DNA of 37,087 nucleotides from Porticoccaceae bacterium (GCA_018664075.1 JABJOY010000026.1:1-37087); one strand, 5' to 3'. Positions 11,813-20,802 are shown, counted from the first letter of the stretch. Notes: generated from the sequence alone by a model not told the origin. Made by a program: numbers and translations.

Positions 11813-12739
11813 GTGATGGATGAAGCGTTTATATTAGATCAGCAGGCTCAGTCCGCTGACAGTCAGGAAGATACCGTAGAAATAAGTCATCAAGTCATTG
11901 ATGCGACGAGTCTTTACTTAAAAGAAATTGGCTACGCTCCGCTGCTTACCGCAGAGGAAGAGGTTTTCTACGCCCGTAAATTACAACGAGGAAGTGAATC
12001 TGCGCGGCACAGGATGATCGAAAGCAATTTGAGGTTGGTGGTTAAAATCTCCAGACGCTATGTCAACCGTGGCCTTGAACTTCTGGATCTGATCGAGGAG
12101 GGCAATCTGGGCTTGATGAGAGCCGTGGAAAAATTTGACCCTGAACTGGGTTACAGATTCTCGACCTATGCCACCTGGTGGATCAGGCAGACCATTGAGC
12201 GGGCTCTGATGAATCAGACCCGTACCATTCGGCTGCCGGTGCATGTGGTCAAAGAGCTCAATGTCTATCTGCGTGCGTCGCGTAAACTGGCTCAGCGACT
12301 GGATCATGCCCCGACCCCCGAAGAAATAGCCGAGGAAGTGGGCAAGCCCGTGGCTGATGTGCTTAAGATACTGAGCCTCAGTGAGCGTATTTCCTCTATT
12401 GATGTGCCTGTGGCCGACAAAGAAAAGACATTGGTCGAGACTATTGCCGACGACAATGTGTTTAGTCCCGAGTACCAGCTGGAGGACGAAAACCTGATGT
12501 CGGTTCTCAATGAATGGCTTGAACAATTGCCTGAGAAGCAGCGGGAAGTGCTGGTCAGGCGTTTTGGGCTACTCAATCATCAGGAGGAGACTCTTGAGCA
12601 GGTGGGCCGCGAGATTGGCCTTACCCGCGAGCGAGTGCGCCAGATACAGGTGGATGCATTGAGGCGTCTCGGTGATGTATTGCGCAAACATGGCTTGAGC
12701 AGTGATGTGTTGTTTGCTGATATTCAGGAAAATTACTGA
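11813..12739 (+). CDS. rpoS: RNA polymerase sigma factor RpoS
   Basis: RpoS is the stationary-phase and general-stress sigma factor. The protein has 308 residues. Region 1.2 includes [21 protein letters not shown]. Region 2 holds [18 protein letters not shown], and [20 protein letters not shown] covers the -10 recognition helix. Region 3 has [17 protein letters not shown]. Region 4 contains [18 protein letters not shown], the -35 helix-turn-helix. The short N-terminus (no long region 1.1) and the place after nlpD separate it from RpoD. GTG 11813 is followed at once by ATG 11816; both are compatible with the AAGGA at 11799-11803. Transcription ends at the hairpin just downstream. Confidence 0.97.
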   Translation: MMDEAFILDQQAQSADSQEDTVEISHQVIDATSLYLKEIGYAPLLTAEEEVFYARKLQRGSESARHRMIESNLRLVVKISRRYVNRGLELLDLIEEGNLGLMRAVEKFDPELGYRFSTYATWWIRQTIERALMNQTRTIRLPVHVVKELNVYLRASRKLAQRLDHAPTPEEIAEEVGKPVADVLKILSLSERISSIDVPVADKEKTLVETIADDNVFSPEYQLEDENLMSVLNEWLEQLPEKQREVLVRRFGLLNHQEETLEQVGREIGLTRERVRQIQVDALRRLGDVLRKHGLSSDVLFADIQENY

Positions 12740-12760
12740 GGTCAAAAAATATCAGGCATA

Positions 12761-12789
12761 AAAAAACCCAGCTCAGGCTGGGTTTTTTT
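12761..12789. terminator. Bidirectional intrinsic terminator between rpoS and ppa
   Basis: An A6 run, then CCCAGC (12767-12772), loop TCAG, GCTGGG (12777-12782) and a T7 run. The A/T flanks make it work for both the rpoS transcript (+) and the converging ppa transcript (-). Confidence 0.92.
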
Positions 12790-12801
12790 ATGGACCGCTT
12801 A

Positions 12802-13332
12802 TTACTCGGCCAGATAGCGCTCTCTGGAGGCCGTTACTTCAGCGCGAGCAGCTTCGGCATCAGCCCATCCCTCTACTTTTACCCACTTTCCTGGCTCAAG
12901 TGCTTTGTAGTTCTCAAAGTAATGAGCGATCTGAGCAATCAACAATTCAGGCAGATCAGAAGCTTCCTGCACATGATCATAGAGCTTGGTCAGTTTGCTG
13001 TGGGGTACGGCCAAAAGTTTGGCATCAATACCGGATTCATCACTCATATTTAAAACACCAACTACGCGGCTGCGAATCACTGCGCCAGGTACAACTGGGT
13101 AGGGAGTCACGACCAGTACATCCAATGGGTCACCATCTTCTGAAAGTGTCTGGGGAACATAACCGTAGTTAGCTGGGTAGAACATGGGAGTAGCGACAAA
13201 ACGGTCAACAAAAAGCGCGTCGCTGTCTTTGTCTACTTCATATTTGATCGGGTCGTGATTGGCTGGGATTTCGATAATTACATTGATATCGTTGGGCAGA
13301 TCTTTACCCGCCGGTATGTCGTTGTAGCTCAT
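12802..13332 (-). CDS. ppa: Inorganic pyrophosphatase, family I
   Basis: Ppa hydrolyses pyrophosphate to phosphate, pulling biosynthetic reactions forward. The protein has 176 residues, typical of the bacterial hexameric soluble family I enzyme. The metal-binding signature [10 protein letters not shown] supplies Asp66, Asp68 and Asp71. IKYEVDK near residue 29, [13 protein letters not shown] near 51 and KWVKVEGW near the C-terminus are also conserved. It converges on rpoS across a shared terminator and is monocistronic, with its own promoter upstream. Confidence 0.97.
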   Translation of the reverse strand: MSYNDIPAGKDLPNDINVIIEIPANHDPIKYEVDKDSDALFVDRFVATPMFYPANYGYVPQTLSEDGDPLDVLVVTPYPVVPGAVIRSRVVGVLNMSDESGIDAKLLAVPHSKLTKLYDHVQEASDLPELLIAQIAHYFENYKALEPGKWVKVEGWADAEAARAEVTASRERYLAE

Positions 13333-13373
13333 GTCAAAGATTCCATTAGATTGCGTGACTGTGGAGGTCGCGG

Positions 13374-13402
13374 ATTATAGCCAGTTGATTAAAACTTGAC
13401 CA
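13374..13402 (-). promoter_or_regulatory. Sigma-70-type promoter of ppa
   Basis: On the minus strand a perfect TATAAT (13379 to 13374) lies 17 bases downstream of TGGTCA (13402 to 13397), which matches TTGACA at four of six positions. This places the transcript start near 13367, about 35 bases before the ppa ATG. Confidence 0.65.
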
Positions 13403-13429
13403 GTCTCAATGCGTAAAATCCGCTGTTCT

Positions 13430-14614
13430 CTACTTCAGCCTGAAGGTAATGGGCAGATTGAGCTCAAAGGAGTCCGCTTTTATCTCTGCAGGTAGCTCTG
13501 GGAAGGGAGCTGCCTTTTTGACCGCTTTTAAGGCAGCCTGATTAAGCAGTCTGTATTTTGATTCCTGGGTGGTCACCGTATCCAGCAACTCGCCGGAGCG
13601 ATCAATAATGACAGCAATTCGCACTGTGCCCTGCTGGTTCTTCTCTGCTGCGCGATTGGGATAGCTGATTGATTTATATATCTGTGCCACCACAAGGGGG
13701 GTATAGTCGCGCTGAGCCAGAGCCTCGGCGACATTAAAGTCGATAGCTTCCTCTTCCTGCTCTTCTGAGGGTTCTGTGCCCTCTGCCCTGTCTGCCTCTT
13801 CAGACTCGTCTGCCCCCGCAATTTTATCGCCTCCAATGGTTGTCGATTCAGCTGGTTGTTGCTCAGGCGCTGGTGTTGGCGCAACTTCTTCAACTTCAGC
13901 CAGTACCTTGGTTTGAGCTGGTTCAGGAGCAGGTTCTGGTGTAGCGGGCAAAACAGGTTTGGGTGGAATCATCCATGATGCGGCAAGCGCAATTCTCTTA
14001 GGCTGGGGCTTTACTGTCTCAAGCAATGCCTTTGCCCTGCTGTCGTCGCTATTACCCAGTAGCTGTTCTTTAAATAATGTCGTTGGCGGTATAGGGCCTA
14101 TCCAGGTGCGCAGCAAAATATTAAATACTTCGCCGGGGTAGTTGGAAATAAGCTCGGTACCATTGAATATCACTGAAGTCCCTTGTTTTGGATCAAACCG
14201 GTACTCAATAATATCGCCTTTTTGCGGCGCAGATTTAGGCGCCTGCATCATATCAATCACTTCCTGGGCTGAGCCGGAAAAGCTCTCTCGGTCATTGTTG
14301 ATCGAAATGCTCTGCATCCACAGATTCAGCCAGCGGCGCTTGGAATAATTGTTGAGCATTTTTACTTCCATGCGCTTGGCACTCTGCTCGAGTTGAATGC
14401 TGTTGGCATTGTTGTTCTGGGTATCCAGATACAGGGCGGCGACAAACTGCTGCTTGCCCAGATCTTTGTATATGGCGCTGCCATTAAGTGACAGTTCGGC
14501 ATTGGCGGTGTTGCACAGGAGCATAACGCCGATTATTGCGAAGCTTATTAAAGAGTAATTTTGCGTGCCTGCCTTCCTCTGTCCTCGATATTGGCTGTGG
14601 CTATGGTTATTCAT
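13430..14614 (-). CDS. Chalcone-isomerase-like domain fused to TonB C-terminal domain
   Basis: A 394-residue exported protein in three parts. A hydrophobic segment (about 21-39) ends in TANAE and looks like a signal peptide. Residues 40-190 resemble the bacterial chalcone-isomerase-like domain: GSAIYKDLGKQQFVAALYL, a KGDIIEYRFDPKQGTSV segment, then the WIGPIPPTTLFKEQLLG ending. A Pro/Ala/Glu-rich linker (about 215-290) joins a TonB C-terminal domain (about 305-394: ISYPNRAAEKNQQGTVRIAVII, then ALKAVKKAAPFPELP). TonB C-domains contact TonB boxes of outer-membrane transporters, but this protein lacks the usual SxxxH-type membrane anchor, and no exbB or exbD is nearby. The function is unknown: possibly an envelope-spanning periplasmic protein rather than an energy transducer. 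It diverges from the RND efflux genes. Confidence 0.75.
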   Translation of the reverse strand: MNNHSHSQYRGQRKAGTQNYSLISFAIIGVMLLCNTANAELSLNGSAIYKDLGKQQFVAALYLDTQNNNANSIQLEQSAKRMEVKMLNNYSKRRWLNLWMQSISINNDRESFSGSAQEVIDMMQAPKSAPQKGDIIEYRFDPKQGTSVIFNGTELISNYPGEVFNILLRTWIGPIPPTTLFKEQLLGNSDDSRAKALLETVKPQPKRIALAASWMIPPKPVLPATPEPAPEPAQTKVLAEVEEVAPTPAPEQQPAESTTIGGDKIAGADESEEADRAEGTEPSEEQEEEAIDFNVAEALAQRDYTPLVVAQIYKSISYPNRAAEKNQQGTVRIAVIIDRSGELLDTVTTQESKYRLLNQAALKAVKKAAPFPELPAEIKADSFELNLPITFRLK

Positions 14615-14995
14615 GGGGAGTCATCCTGTCTTGGTTGCTCAATATTCCGCACATAATCTGGGCCGGAATAGTCCTTTCCTTGAATCAATTACCCCTATTG
14701 TCAACAGGCATATTGTCACTGCAAGTGTCTCGCGCTGAACTGCTAACTTAGTCTACTAAACAGTGCTCTAGATGTGGCCTGAGTCACAGTAAGCAGAGTC
14801 AAATGTTAAGTAATTTAAAGCATAAACCGCAGCAAATCGGCTTTATGAATGCCAAAATACTGGTGTGAATATTGATTATTAGTCTACATTTCGGCCAACA
14901 GCAGTTCGTCAATTCGAGTAAACTACTGACAGTATTTATGCGTAGTGCTAACTACAATTAAAAAACCTGCTTTTATTAGTTAAAAGGATGTCTCT
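14615..14995. other. 381-base divergent intergenic region
   Basis: This region separates the minus-strand TonB-like gene from the plus-strand efflux adaptor and should hold both promoters. I found no convincing -35/-10 pair. The visible structures are a CACT-gca-AGTG dyad (14718-14728), a longer interrupted dyad (listed separately) and, near the 3' end, the adaptor's ribosome binding site AAAAGGA (14982-14988). A short frame of about 70 codons crosses the left part, but it overlaps the TonB-like gene and has no coding features. Confidence 0.5.
14821..14847. repeat. Interrupted inverted repeat, possible operator
   Basis: CATAAACCG (14821-14829) pairs with CGG (14838-14840) and TTTATG (14842-14847) around an 8-base spacer, with one bulged C. 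It is about 150 bases upstream of the efflux adaptor and could be a regulator binding site for either divergent gene. No regulator gene is adjacent. Confidence 0.25.
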
Positions 14996-16063
14996 TTGAA
15001 CAAAAATGTCCGTATCGCCCTATGGGCAACTCTGGCTATTGTGGTTTGGTTTGGTACTGGCTTGCTGAACAACCCGGATTCCACAGGAACTGAAGTTGAA
15101 ACTGTCGATAGCCTGACCAAGGTACAGGTCGTCCAGTCAAAGCAACAGCCGTTCAGTCCTACATTGTCGCTGCGGTCTAAAACCAAGGCAAATAGATCAG
15201 TCGATGTCCTGGCTCAGGTATCGGGAAAGATTTCAGCGACTCTGATTGAGGAAGGGCGTCCGGTGGCGGCTGGCCAGGGTATCTGTGAGCTCAATGCCGA
15301 AGATCGCCCCCTTAGACTAACTCAGGCTCAGGCAGCGCTGGAGAATGCCGAGATAGCTTATCGCGGTGCGCTAAAGCTCAAGGCCGGGGGTTATCAGTCT
15401 GCACTGGCCATATCCCAGGCTAAAACTACCTTGGCAACCGCGAGAGCACAGCTCAAGCGCGCGCAACTGGATGTTGCAAATCTACAGATTAAAGCTCCCT
15501 TCAATGGCATCGTTGAAAACCGCCCGGTTGAGGTTGGTGACTTTATTGCGCCTGGAAGTCATTGCGCCAGAGTGGTTGAACTCAATCCATTAAAAATTGA
15601 GGCGTTGGTGACTGGAGCAGAAATTGGCGACCTGAGTGTTGGCGATGAGGCTATGGTAGTTGTGGCTGGCAAAGAGTATCAGGGAGCAAAGATCTCCTAT
15701 CTGGCTTATCAGGCCAACCCCATGACTAAGGGCTATAGAGTCGAAGCTAGGATGGACAACCCCGATCATACTCTGCGGGCTGGTATTTCTGCCCAACTCA
15801 ATATTCAGATTGCCCCAGTGCAAGGGCATCTTGTTGCATCCAGTACTATCCTGCTCAATGATGAGGGCAGTACTGTGATTCGAGTGCTGGACAGCAACCA
15901 GATTGTGGAGTCCTACTTGGTGACCGCCGTCGGTGAGTCTGACAATGGAATCTGGGTAACAGGTCTGCCAGAGGAAGTGATACTGGTGACTGTGGGCCAG
16001 AATTATATTATCGATGGGGAGCATGTAGAGCCCGTATTTCCCGCCAATAGTGCCAAGCAGTAA
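14996..16063 (+). CDS. RND efflux periplasmic adaptor subunit (MFP/HlyD family)
   Basis: A membrane-fusion protein that would couple the adjacent RND pump to an outer-membrane channel. The protein has 355 residues. An uncleaved N-terminal membrane segment (about 7-25) has no lipobox. It is followed by a biotinyl-lipoyl-like half (VLAQVSGKISATLIEEGRPVAAGQ near residue 65), a short coiled-coil hairpin rich in Ala/Gln (about 100-160), the second lipoyl half (IKAPFNGIVENRPVEVGDFI), and a beta-barrel with RAGISAQLNI. The start is TTG 14996 behind AAAAGGA. The pump gene follows after 18 bases. No outer-membrane factor gene is present, so a TolC-like protein encoded elsewhere would be needed. The substrate is unknown. 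Confidence 0.9.
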   Translation: MNKNVRIALWATLAIVVWFGTGLLNNPDSTGTEVETVDSLTKVQVVQSKQQPFSPTLSLRSKTKANRSVDVLAQVSGKISATLIEEGRPVAAGQGICELNAEDRPLRLTQAQAALENAEIAYRGALKLKAGGYQSALAISQAKTTLATARAQLKRAQLDVANLQIKAPFNGIVENRPVEVGDFIAPGSHCARVVELNPLKIEALVTGAEIGDLSVGDEAMVVVAGKEYQGAKISYLAYQANPMTKGYRVEARMDNPDHTLRAGISAQLNIQIAPVQGHLVASSTILLNDEGSTVIRVLDSNQIVESYLVTAVGESDNGIWVTGLPEEVILVTVGQNYIIDGEHVEPVFPANSAKQ

Positions 16064-16081
16064 TCTGAGCTCGATGCCCTT

Positions 16082-19000
16082 ATGAAATTTCTTAGTTTAG
16101 TAGTTGACCATTCCAGAGCGACCCTGGCGATAATGATACTTATTGTGCTGGCCGGTGCCGGCTCGCGCTTGTCTATGCCGGTAGAGCTGAATCCTAATGT
16201 GACCCTCCCAGTGGTTATGATTATGGTGCGGCACGATGGTATATCCCCTGAGGATGGCGCCAGATTGCTTGTGCGGCCGATTGAGAAAGAGCTAAAGACT
16301 CTGGATGGCCTGGAAGAAATAACCGCTACTGCCCAAGAGAGTTTGGTGGTGATCACTGCCGAGTTTGAGGTGGCTGATAATATTAAACAGATTGTCGCAG
16401 AGGTGCGTGAAGCCGTTGATCGTGCCAAGGCAGAGTTTCCCCAAGAGACTAAAGAGCCTGTCGTCAATGAACTCAGTCCGAGTCCGGAGCCGACCATTGT
16501 GGTCACTTTATCAGGGGACAATGTCACCGAGCGAGAGCTTTATAAAGCGGCTAAGTACTATCAGCGTGAACTGGAAATGTTGCCAGATGTGCTGACTGCT
16601 GATGTTTCTGGTGATCGCGATGAAGTGGTTGATGTGGTGGTTGATCCAGCTCAGTTGGAGCGTTACGGCCTGCGCATTGATGAACTGGTGCGCGCGGTCA
16701 CATTGAATAATCTTCTGATCCCGGCCGGTGAGATGGATGCGGCCCAGGGTCGTTTTGGTATCAAAGTTCCGGCTTTGATTGAAACCGCTGAAGATATTCG
16801 CCGTCTCCCGGTACGAAATAATGCAGAGGGCTCTATCACTCTGGGGGATGTGGCATCGGTCAGACGTACATTTAAAGATGCCTCTGGCTACAGTTTTATC
16901 AATGGCAAAAAAGGTCTGGCTATCGAGGTGCGCAAGCGACTCAGTGCCAATCTGATCGATACAGTGGATGCCACTCGGGCCACTGTCTCAAAGTCCAGAA
17001 CTCAGTTCTCGGCTGATATGAATATTGATTATGTATTTGACGCCTCAGTGATGACCAAGCAGATGGTCAATGAGCTCCAGGGTAATATTATTACTGCCAT
17101 GTGTCTGGTACTGATATTGGTGGTGGCAACTCTGGGTATTAAGTCAGGGTTGTTGGTTGGTTTTGGTATTCCATTCTGTCTGCTGGGCGCCCTGATTATT
17201 ATCAATGTGCTGGGCTACAGTTTTAACTTTATGGTGATGTTTGGCTTGCTGCTGTCACTGGGTATGCTTATTGATGGCGCCATCGTTGTTGTGGAGTTTG
17301 CCAATACTCAGGCCGCCGCTGGTTTGCCCACAAGGGAAGCCTATTTGGCCGCAGTAAAGCGCATGGCGATTCCGGTGATGGCCTCAACTGGCACCACCCT
17401 AGCTGCGTTTTTGCCACTGCTGTTCTGGCCCGGGGTTTCCGGTGACTTTATGTCCTATCTGCCGATTACTGTATTTTCAGTATTGGCCTGGTCCCTGACC
17501 TATGCCCTTATCTTTGCGCCTACATTGGGAATTGTTCTGGCACGCCGCCGTGGCAAGCAGAAAAAGCTTCCTGAAGATCATCAATCTGAAGAGTCAGCGA
17601 AAACCCTTTTCAAGCCACTGCAGGATGCCTATCTGAGGCTGTTGCAACCGGTGATCAAGGCACCTTTTGTGACAGCTATTGTTGCTATGATTATACTTGT
17701 GGCTATCTTTAAGCTGTATGGTAAGTTTAATGCCGGTCAGGAATTCTTTGCTGAAATCGAGAGTCAATACGGCATGGCCGAGGTGCGCGCCCAGGGCAAT
17801 CTGTCTATTGAAGAGCAGCTTGATATCACTATGAAGGTGCAGAATATTGTTGCCGCTGTAGATGGGGTCGATCAGCTCTATGGTTATGGTGCAGGTGGCA
17901 GTATGATGGTATTTGGCTCTGATGTCAGCCGCGATAAGATCAGCTCCTTTTTGATTGAGCTTGTTCCCCGGGAAGATCGAGAGCGAGGCAGTCGTGAAGT
18001 ATTTGAAGAGATTCGCCAGCGTACTCAATCATTGCCCGGTGTCTATGTTACCGCTGCAGAGATGGAGACTGGGCCGCCCACAGGCAAGGATATCCAGATT
18101 CAGATTTCCTCGCCCAATCGCCAGCTGATGTACAGGACCACGGCCCGTATCAAGCAGTGGATGGCTGACAATATGGAAGGGGTTAGAGACCTTCAGGATA
18201 CACTGCCCTTGGCAGGTATTCAGTGGGAGATTAATGTTGATCGCTCACGGGCTGCAATGCTCGGTGTCAATGTGGCTGATGTGGGCAATATGGTTCAGAT
18301 GATCACTGGTGGAGTGATGATCGGTGAATTCCGGCCAGACGATGCAGATGATGAAGTTGAAATCAGGCTGCGCTTTCCCGAGCAGGATCGCCAGCTCTCA
18401 TCAATTGACGAACTGCGCATCAATACGCCCAATGGCCCTGTGCCCATCAGCAGCTTTAGTCAGCGTGTGGCCAAACCCAGAGTGGATGCGATCCAGCGTT
18501 TTGATATGGTTGAAACGGTGTTTATTCTGGCTAATTCGGAAGAGGGTTATCTGCCGGACAACCAGACCTCAGAAATTGCGGACTGGATAGCACAGCAGGA
18601 TTTTGACTCCTCGGTGAATATTGCCTTCCGCGGTGCCAATGAGGAGCAAGCCAAGGCGGCTGCCTTCCTGTCCACGGCCTTCTCGCTGGCGATGTCCGTG
18701 ATGTTGATTATGCTGGTGATGCAGTTTAATAGTTTTTATCAGGCAGGGCTTATTTTGTTCTCCGTGGTGATGTCCACCGCTGGTGTGTTGCTGGGTTTAA
18801 TAATTTCCCAGGCGACATTCAGTACTATCCTGACCGGTGTAGGTATTGTCGCGCTGGCGGGAATTGTAGTGAATAACAATATTGTTCTGATCGATACCTA
18901 TAATTTCCTGCGCCGCAGCGATAGCAGCCTGTCGCCAGTAGATGCAGTTTACAATGCAGCCAAGTCCAGATTCCGACCGGTAATGCTAACCAGTATAACC

Positions 19001-19249
19001 ACCATCGTTGGTCTGCTGCCATTGGCCAATGGGCTGAGTATCGATCTCGTTAACCGCAGCTACACTATTGGCGGTATGGTGGCATCCTGGTGGCAGCCTC
19101 TGGCGAGCGCCATTGTCAACGGCCTGGTTTTATCCACTGTATTAACCCTGCTGCTGACGCCCGCCATGTTGTTGTTGCCTGAAATCCTGGTCAAGCGTTT
19201 GGGCTTCAGAGTCGCAGCTTATCAGTTTGACGACGATGGCGCGGTCTAA
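16082..19249 (+). CDS. RND efflux pump permease (AcrB/hydrophobe-amphiphile efflux family)
   Basis: A 1055-residue inner-membrane transporter with the RND plan of 12 membrane helices and two large periplasmic loops. The N-terminal region VELNPNVTLPVVMIMVRHDG and the paired segments around residues 340-480 and 870-1040 are clear. In helix 4 the proton-relay motif reads GMLIDGAIVVVE: Asp398 is kept but the second Asp of AcrB (Asp408) is Gly399. In helix 10 the AcrB Lys940 region reads VVNNNIVLID (Asn931-Asn933). This marks a distinct RND subgroup rather than AcrB itself. Its substrate could be a drug, a lipid or a metabolite. It is co-transcribed with the adaptor; no dedicated regulator lies next to it. 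Confidence 0.92.
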   Translation: MKFLSLVVDHSRATLAIMILIVLAGAGSRLSMPVELNPNVTLPVVMIMVRHDGISPEDGARLLVRPIEKELKTLDGLEEITATAQESLVVITAEFEVADNIKQIVAEVREAVDRAKAEFPQETKEPVVNELSPSPEPTIVVTLSGDNVTERELYKAAKYYQRELEMLPDVLTADVSGDRDEVVDVVVDPAQLERYGLRIDELVRAVTLNNLLIPAGEMDAAQGRFGIKVPALIETAEDIRRLPVRNNAEGSITLGDVASVRRTFKDASGYSFINGKKGLAIEVRKRLSANLIDTVDATRATVSKSRTQFSADMNIDYVFDASVMTKQMVNELQGNIITAMCLVLILVVATLGIKSGLLVGFGIPFCLLGALIIINVLGYSFNFMVMFGLLLSLGMLIDGAIVVVEFANTQAAAGLPTREAYLAAVKRMAIPVMASTGTTLAAFLPLLFWPGVSGDFMSYLPITVFSVLAWSLTYALIFAPTLGIVLARRRGKQKKLPEDHQSEESAKTLFKPLQDAYLRLLQPVIKAPFVTAIVAMIILVAIFKLYGKFNAGQEFFAEIESQYGMAEVRAQGNLSIEEQLDITMKVQNIVAAVDGVDQLYGYGAGGSMMVFGSDVSRDKISSFLIELVPREDRERGSREVFEEIRQRTQSLPGVYVTAAEMETGPPTGKDIQIQISSPNRQLMYRTTARIKQWMADNMEGVRDLQDTLPLAGIQWEINVDRSRAAMLGVNVADVGNMVQMITGGVMIGEFRPDDADDEVEIRLRFPEQDRQLSSIDELRINTPNGPVPISSFSQRVAKPRVDAIQRFDMVETVFILANSEEGYLPDNQTSEIADWIAQQDFDSSVNIAFRGANEEQAKAAAFLSTAFSLAMSVMLIMLVMQFNSFYQAGLILFSVVMSTAGVLLGLIISQATFSTILTGVGIVALAGIVVNNNIVLIDTYNFLRRSDSSLSPVDAVYNAAKSRFRPVMLTSITTIVGLLPLANGLSIDLVNRSYTIGGMVASWWQPLASAIVNGLVLSTVLTLLLTPAMLLLPEILVKRLGFRVAAYQFDDDGAV

Positions 19250-19307
19250 TTTTTATTCTGTTCCTTTGCCGGAACCCTTTATCTGGACTTAGGGAAAAGG
19301 TAGGCCA

Positions 19308-20369
19308 TTGAGAAAGATAATCCACTGTGACTGTGATTGCTTCTATGCCGCAGTGGAGATGCGCGATGATCCCTCCCTGCTTCATCTGCCTATAGCCATT
19401 GGCGGCAAGTCTGATCGTCGCGGTGTAATCGCCACCTGTAATTACAAAGCCAGACAGTTCGGTGTTCATTCAGCCATGCCCACAGGCCATGCTCTTAGAC
19501 TGTGCCCTGATTTGGTAGTGATTCCCGGGACCATGGCTAAGTACCGGGAAGCTGCTCAGCAGATCCGGCAAATCTTTTACCGCTACACAGACAAAGTAGA
19601 GCCCCTGTCCCTGGATGAAGCCTATCTGGACGTCACTGACTGCAATGACTGTCAGGGCAGCGCCACATTGATTGCCCAGCAGATTCGCCAGCAAATAGCC
19701 GCAGAGGTGGGGGTGACTGCTTCAGCCGGCATAGCACCAAACAAGTTTCTCGCCAAAGTTGCCAGTGATCTCAATAAGCCGGATGGCCAGTTTGTGATCA
19801 CCCCGGATGATGTCGATGAGTTTGTCGAAAAGCTTGAGGTCAAGCGTATCTTTGGAGTGGGCAAGGTTACCAACGAGAAATTGCGCCGCCTGGGTATTAT
19901 TACCTGTGGCGATCTACAGCAATGGGACCTGGTTGATCTGGTAGACAAGTTTGGTGTGTTTGGCAAGCGGCTCCATGATCTGAGCTTTGGTCGAGATCAA
20001 CGGGAGGTCAATGGCAATAGCAGGCGCAAATCACTTAGTGTTGAGCATACCTATTCCGATGATCTGCAAAGTCAGACCGCTTGCATGAAGAAATTACCTG
20101 AGTTGCTCATAGAACTGCGCAGCAGGCTGCGTCGTATTGACAGTGATTACCTGATCACAAAGCAATTTATTAAAATGAAATTTAATGACTTTACTGCCAC
20201 CACAGTGGAGCGACAAATGTGCTCGGGGCTGCCGGTCGAGAGCTTCGAAGCGCTGTGCCATGAAGCCTGGGAGCGCGGAGGCAAGCCGGTGCGCCTGATG
20301 GGAATAGGTGTGCGCTTTGTCGATACCAGTGAGCAGGGCAGGGCCATGCAATTGGAACTGTTTCCCTAA
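19308..20369 (+). CDS. dinB: DNA polymerase IV (DinB)
   Basis: A Y-family translesion polymerase that extends past damaged bases without proofreading. The protein has 353 residues, full length. The first catalytic Asp is Asp8 in HCDCDCFYAAVE; Asp103 and Glu104 are in SLDEAYLDVT, as in E. coli. GVTASAGIAPNKFLAKVASD and the fingers, thumb and little-finger regions follow. The C-terminus QLELFP looks like a sliding-clamp-binding motif (QxxLxLF-like). The start is TTG 19308 with AAAAGG (19295-19300) upstream. A small GTTCC/GGAAC hairpin lies in the gap after the pump gene. No LexA box was identified upstream. Confidence 0.95.
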   Translation: MRKIIHCDCDCFYAAVEMRDDPSLLHLPIAIGGKSDRRGVIATCNYKARQFGVHSAMPTGHALRLCPDLVVIPGTMAKYREAAQQIRQIFYRYTDKVEPLSLDEAYLDVTDCNDCQGSATLIAQQIRQQIAAEVGVTASAGIAPNKFLAKVASDLNKPDGQFVITPDDVDEFVEKLEVKRIFGVGKVTNEKLRRLGIITCGDLQQWDLVDLVDKFGVFGKRLHDLSFGRDQREVNGNSRRKSLSVEHTYSDDLQSQTACMKKLPELLIELRSRLRRIDSDYLITKQFIKMKFNDFTATTVERQMCSGLPVESFEALCHEAWERGGKPVRLMGIGVRFVDTSEQGRAMQLELFP

Positions 20370-20443
20370 ACCATGATTGCTGTATGTGAATGGCTCAGTG
20401 ATTTTGCTAGACTGGTCGATTGCACAAAACTCCGGAAAGCAAT

Positions 20444-20764
20444 GTGATTAAAGCGTCTAAAAAGTCTATGCGCCGGGAGCTTCGCCGTAAAACGGAGGAG
20501 TTCCTGTCTCGAGGTGGCGAGATTAAAAGACATGTTGCTGGTGAGACTGGAGAGCCCACAGATAAACCTAGATCCAGAGCTGTTTTTGTCACCGGGGAGC
20601 CCCGTCAGACCAGAACCTACGTCAATGATGTGGTCTCCAATCTGGATAGCCGCAAAAAGAAGAAGACCTCGCAACCAGCTCCCAAGGCCAAAAAGCGCCC
20701 GGTAAAAAAGATTATTTACGATGACTTTGGCGAGCCCCTGCGCGAGGTCTGGGCCGAAGAGTAG
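20444..20764 (+). CDS. Small basic protein with a SutA-like FLSRGGEI motif
   Basis: A highly charged protein of 106 residues from GTG 20444 (GGAAAG just upstream). ATG 20468 would give 98 residues, and the frame opens further to TTG 20420. It has no membrane segment and looks largely disordered. The N-terminal part carries RRKTEEFLSRGGEIKRH, which resembles the C-terminal EEFLSRGGKV segment of Pseudomonas SutA, an RNA polymerase-binding regulator. The Lys-rich centre (SRKKKKTSQPAPKAKKRP) and the acidic end DDFGEPLREVWAEE differ from SutA. It may contact nucleic acid or RNA polymerase; this is weak inference. It is convergent with lipA. Confidence 0.65.
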   Translation: MIKASKKSMRRELRRKTEEFLSRGGEIKRHVAGETGEPTDKPRSRAVFVTGEPRQTRTYVNDVVSNLDSRKKKKTSQPAPKAKKRPVKKIIYDDFGEPLREVWAEE

Positions 20765-20781
20765 GGCGATCCAGAATAAAG

Positions 20782-20802
20782 GGCAGAGGCTAATCCTCTG
20801 CC
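20782..20802. terminator. Hairpin between the small basic protein gene and lipA
   Basis: GGCAGAGG (20782-20789) pairs perfectly with CCTCTGCC (20795-20802) around CTAAT. On the minus strand it is followed by CTTTATT, a modest U-tract, so it probably ends the lipA transcript. On the plus strand there is no T-run. Confidence 0.6.

Noticed and set aside
12790-13172. Plus-strand frames across ppa
   Set aside because: They are shadows of pyrophosphatase and begin inside the terminator region.
14536-14751. Possible 71-residue membrane peptide in the divergent region
   Set aside because: It overlaps the start of the TonB-like gene, and I saw no clear ribosome binding site or family resemblance.
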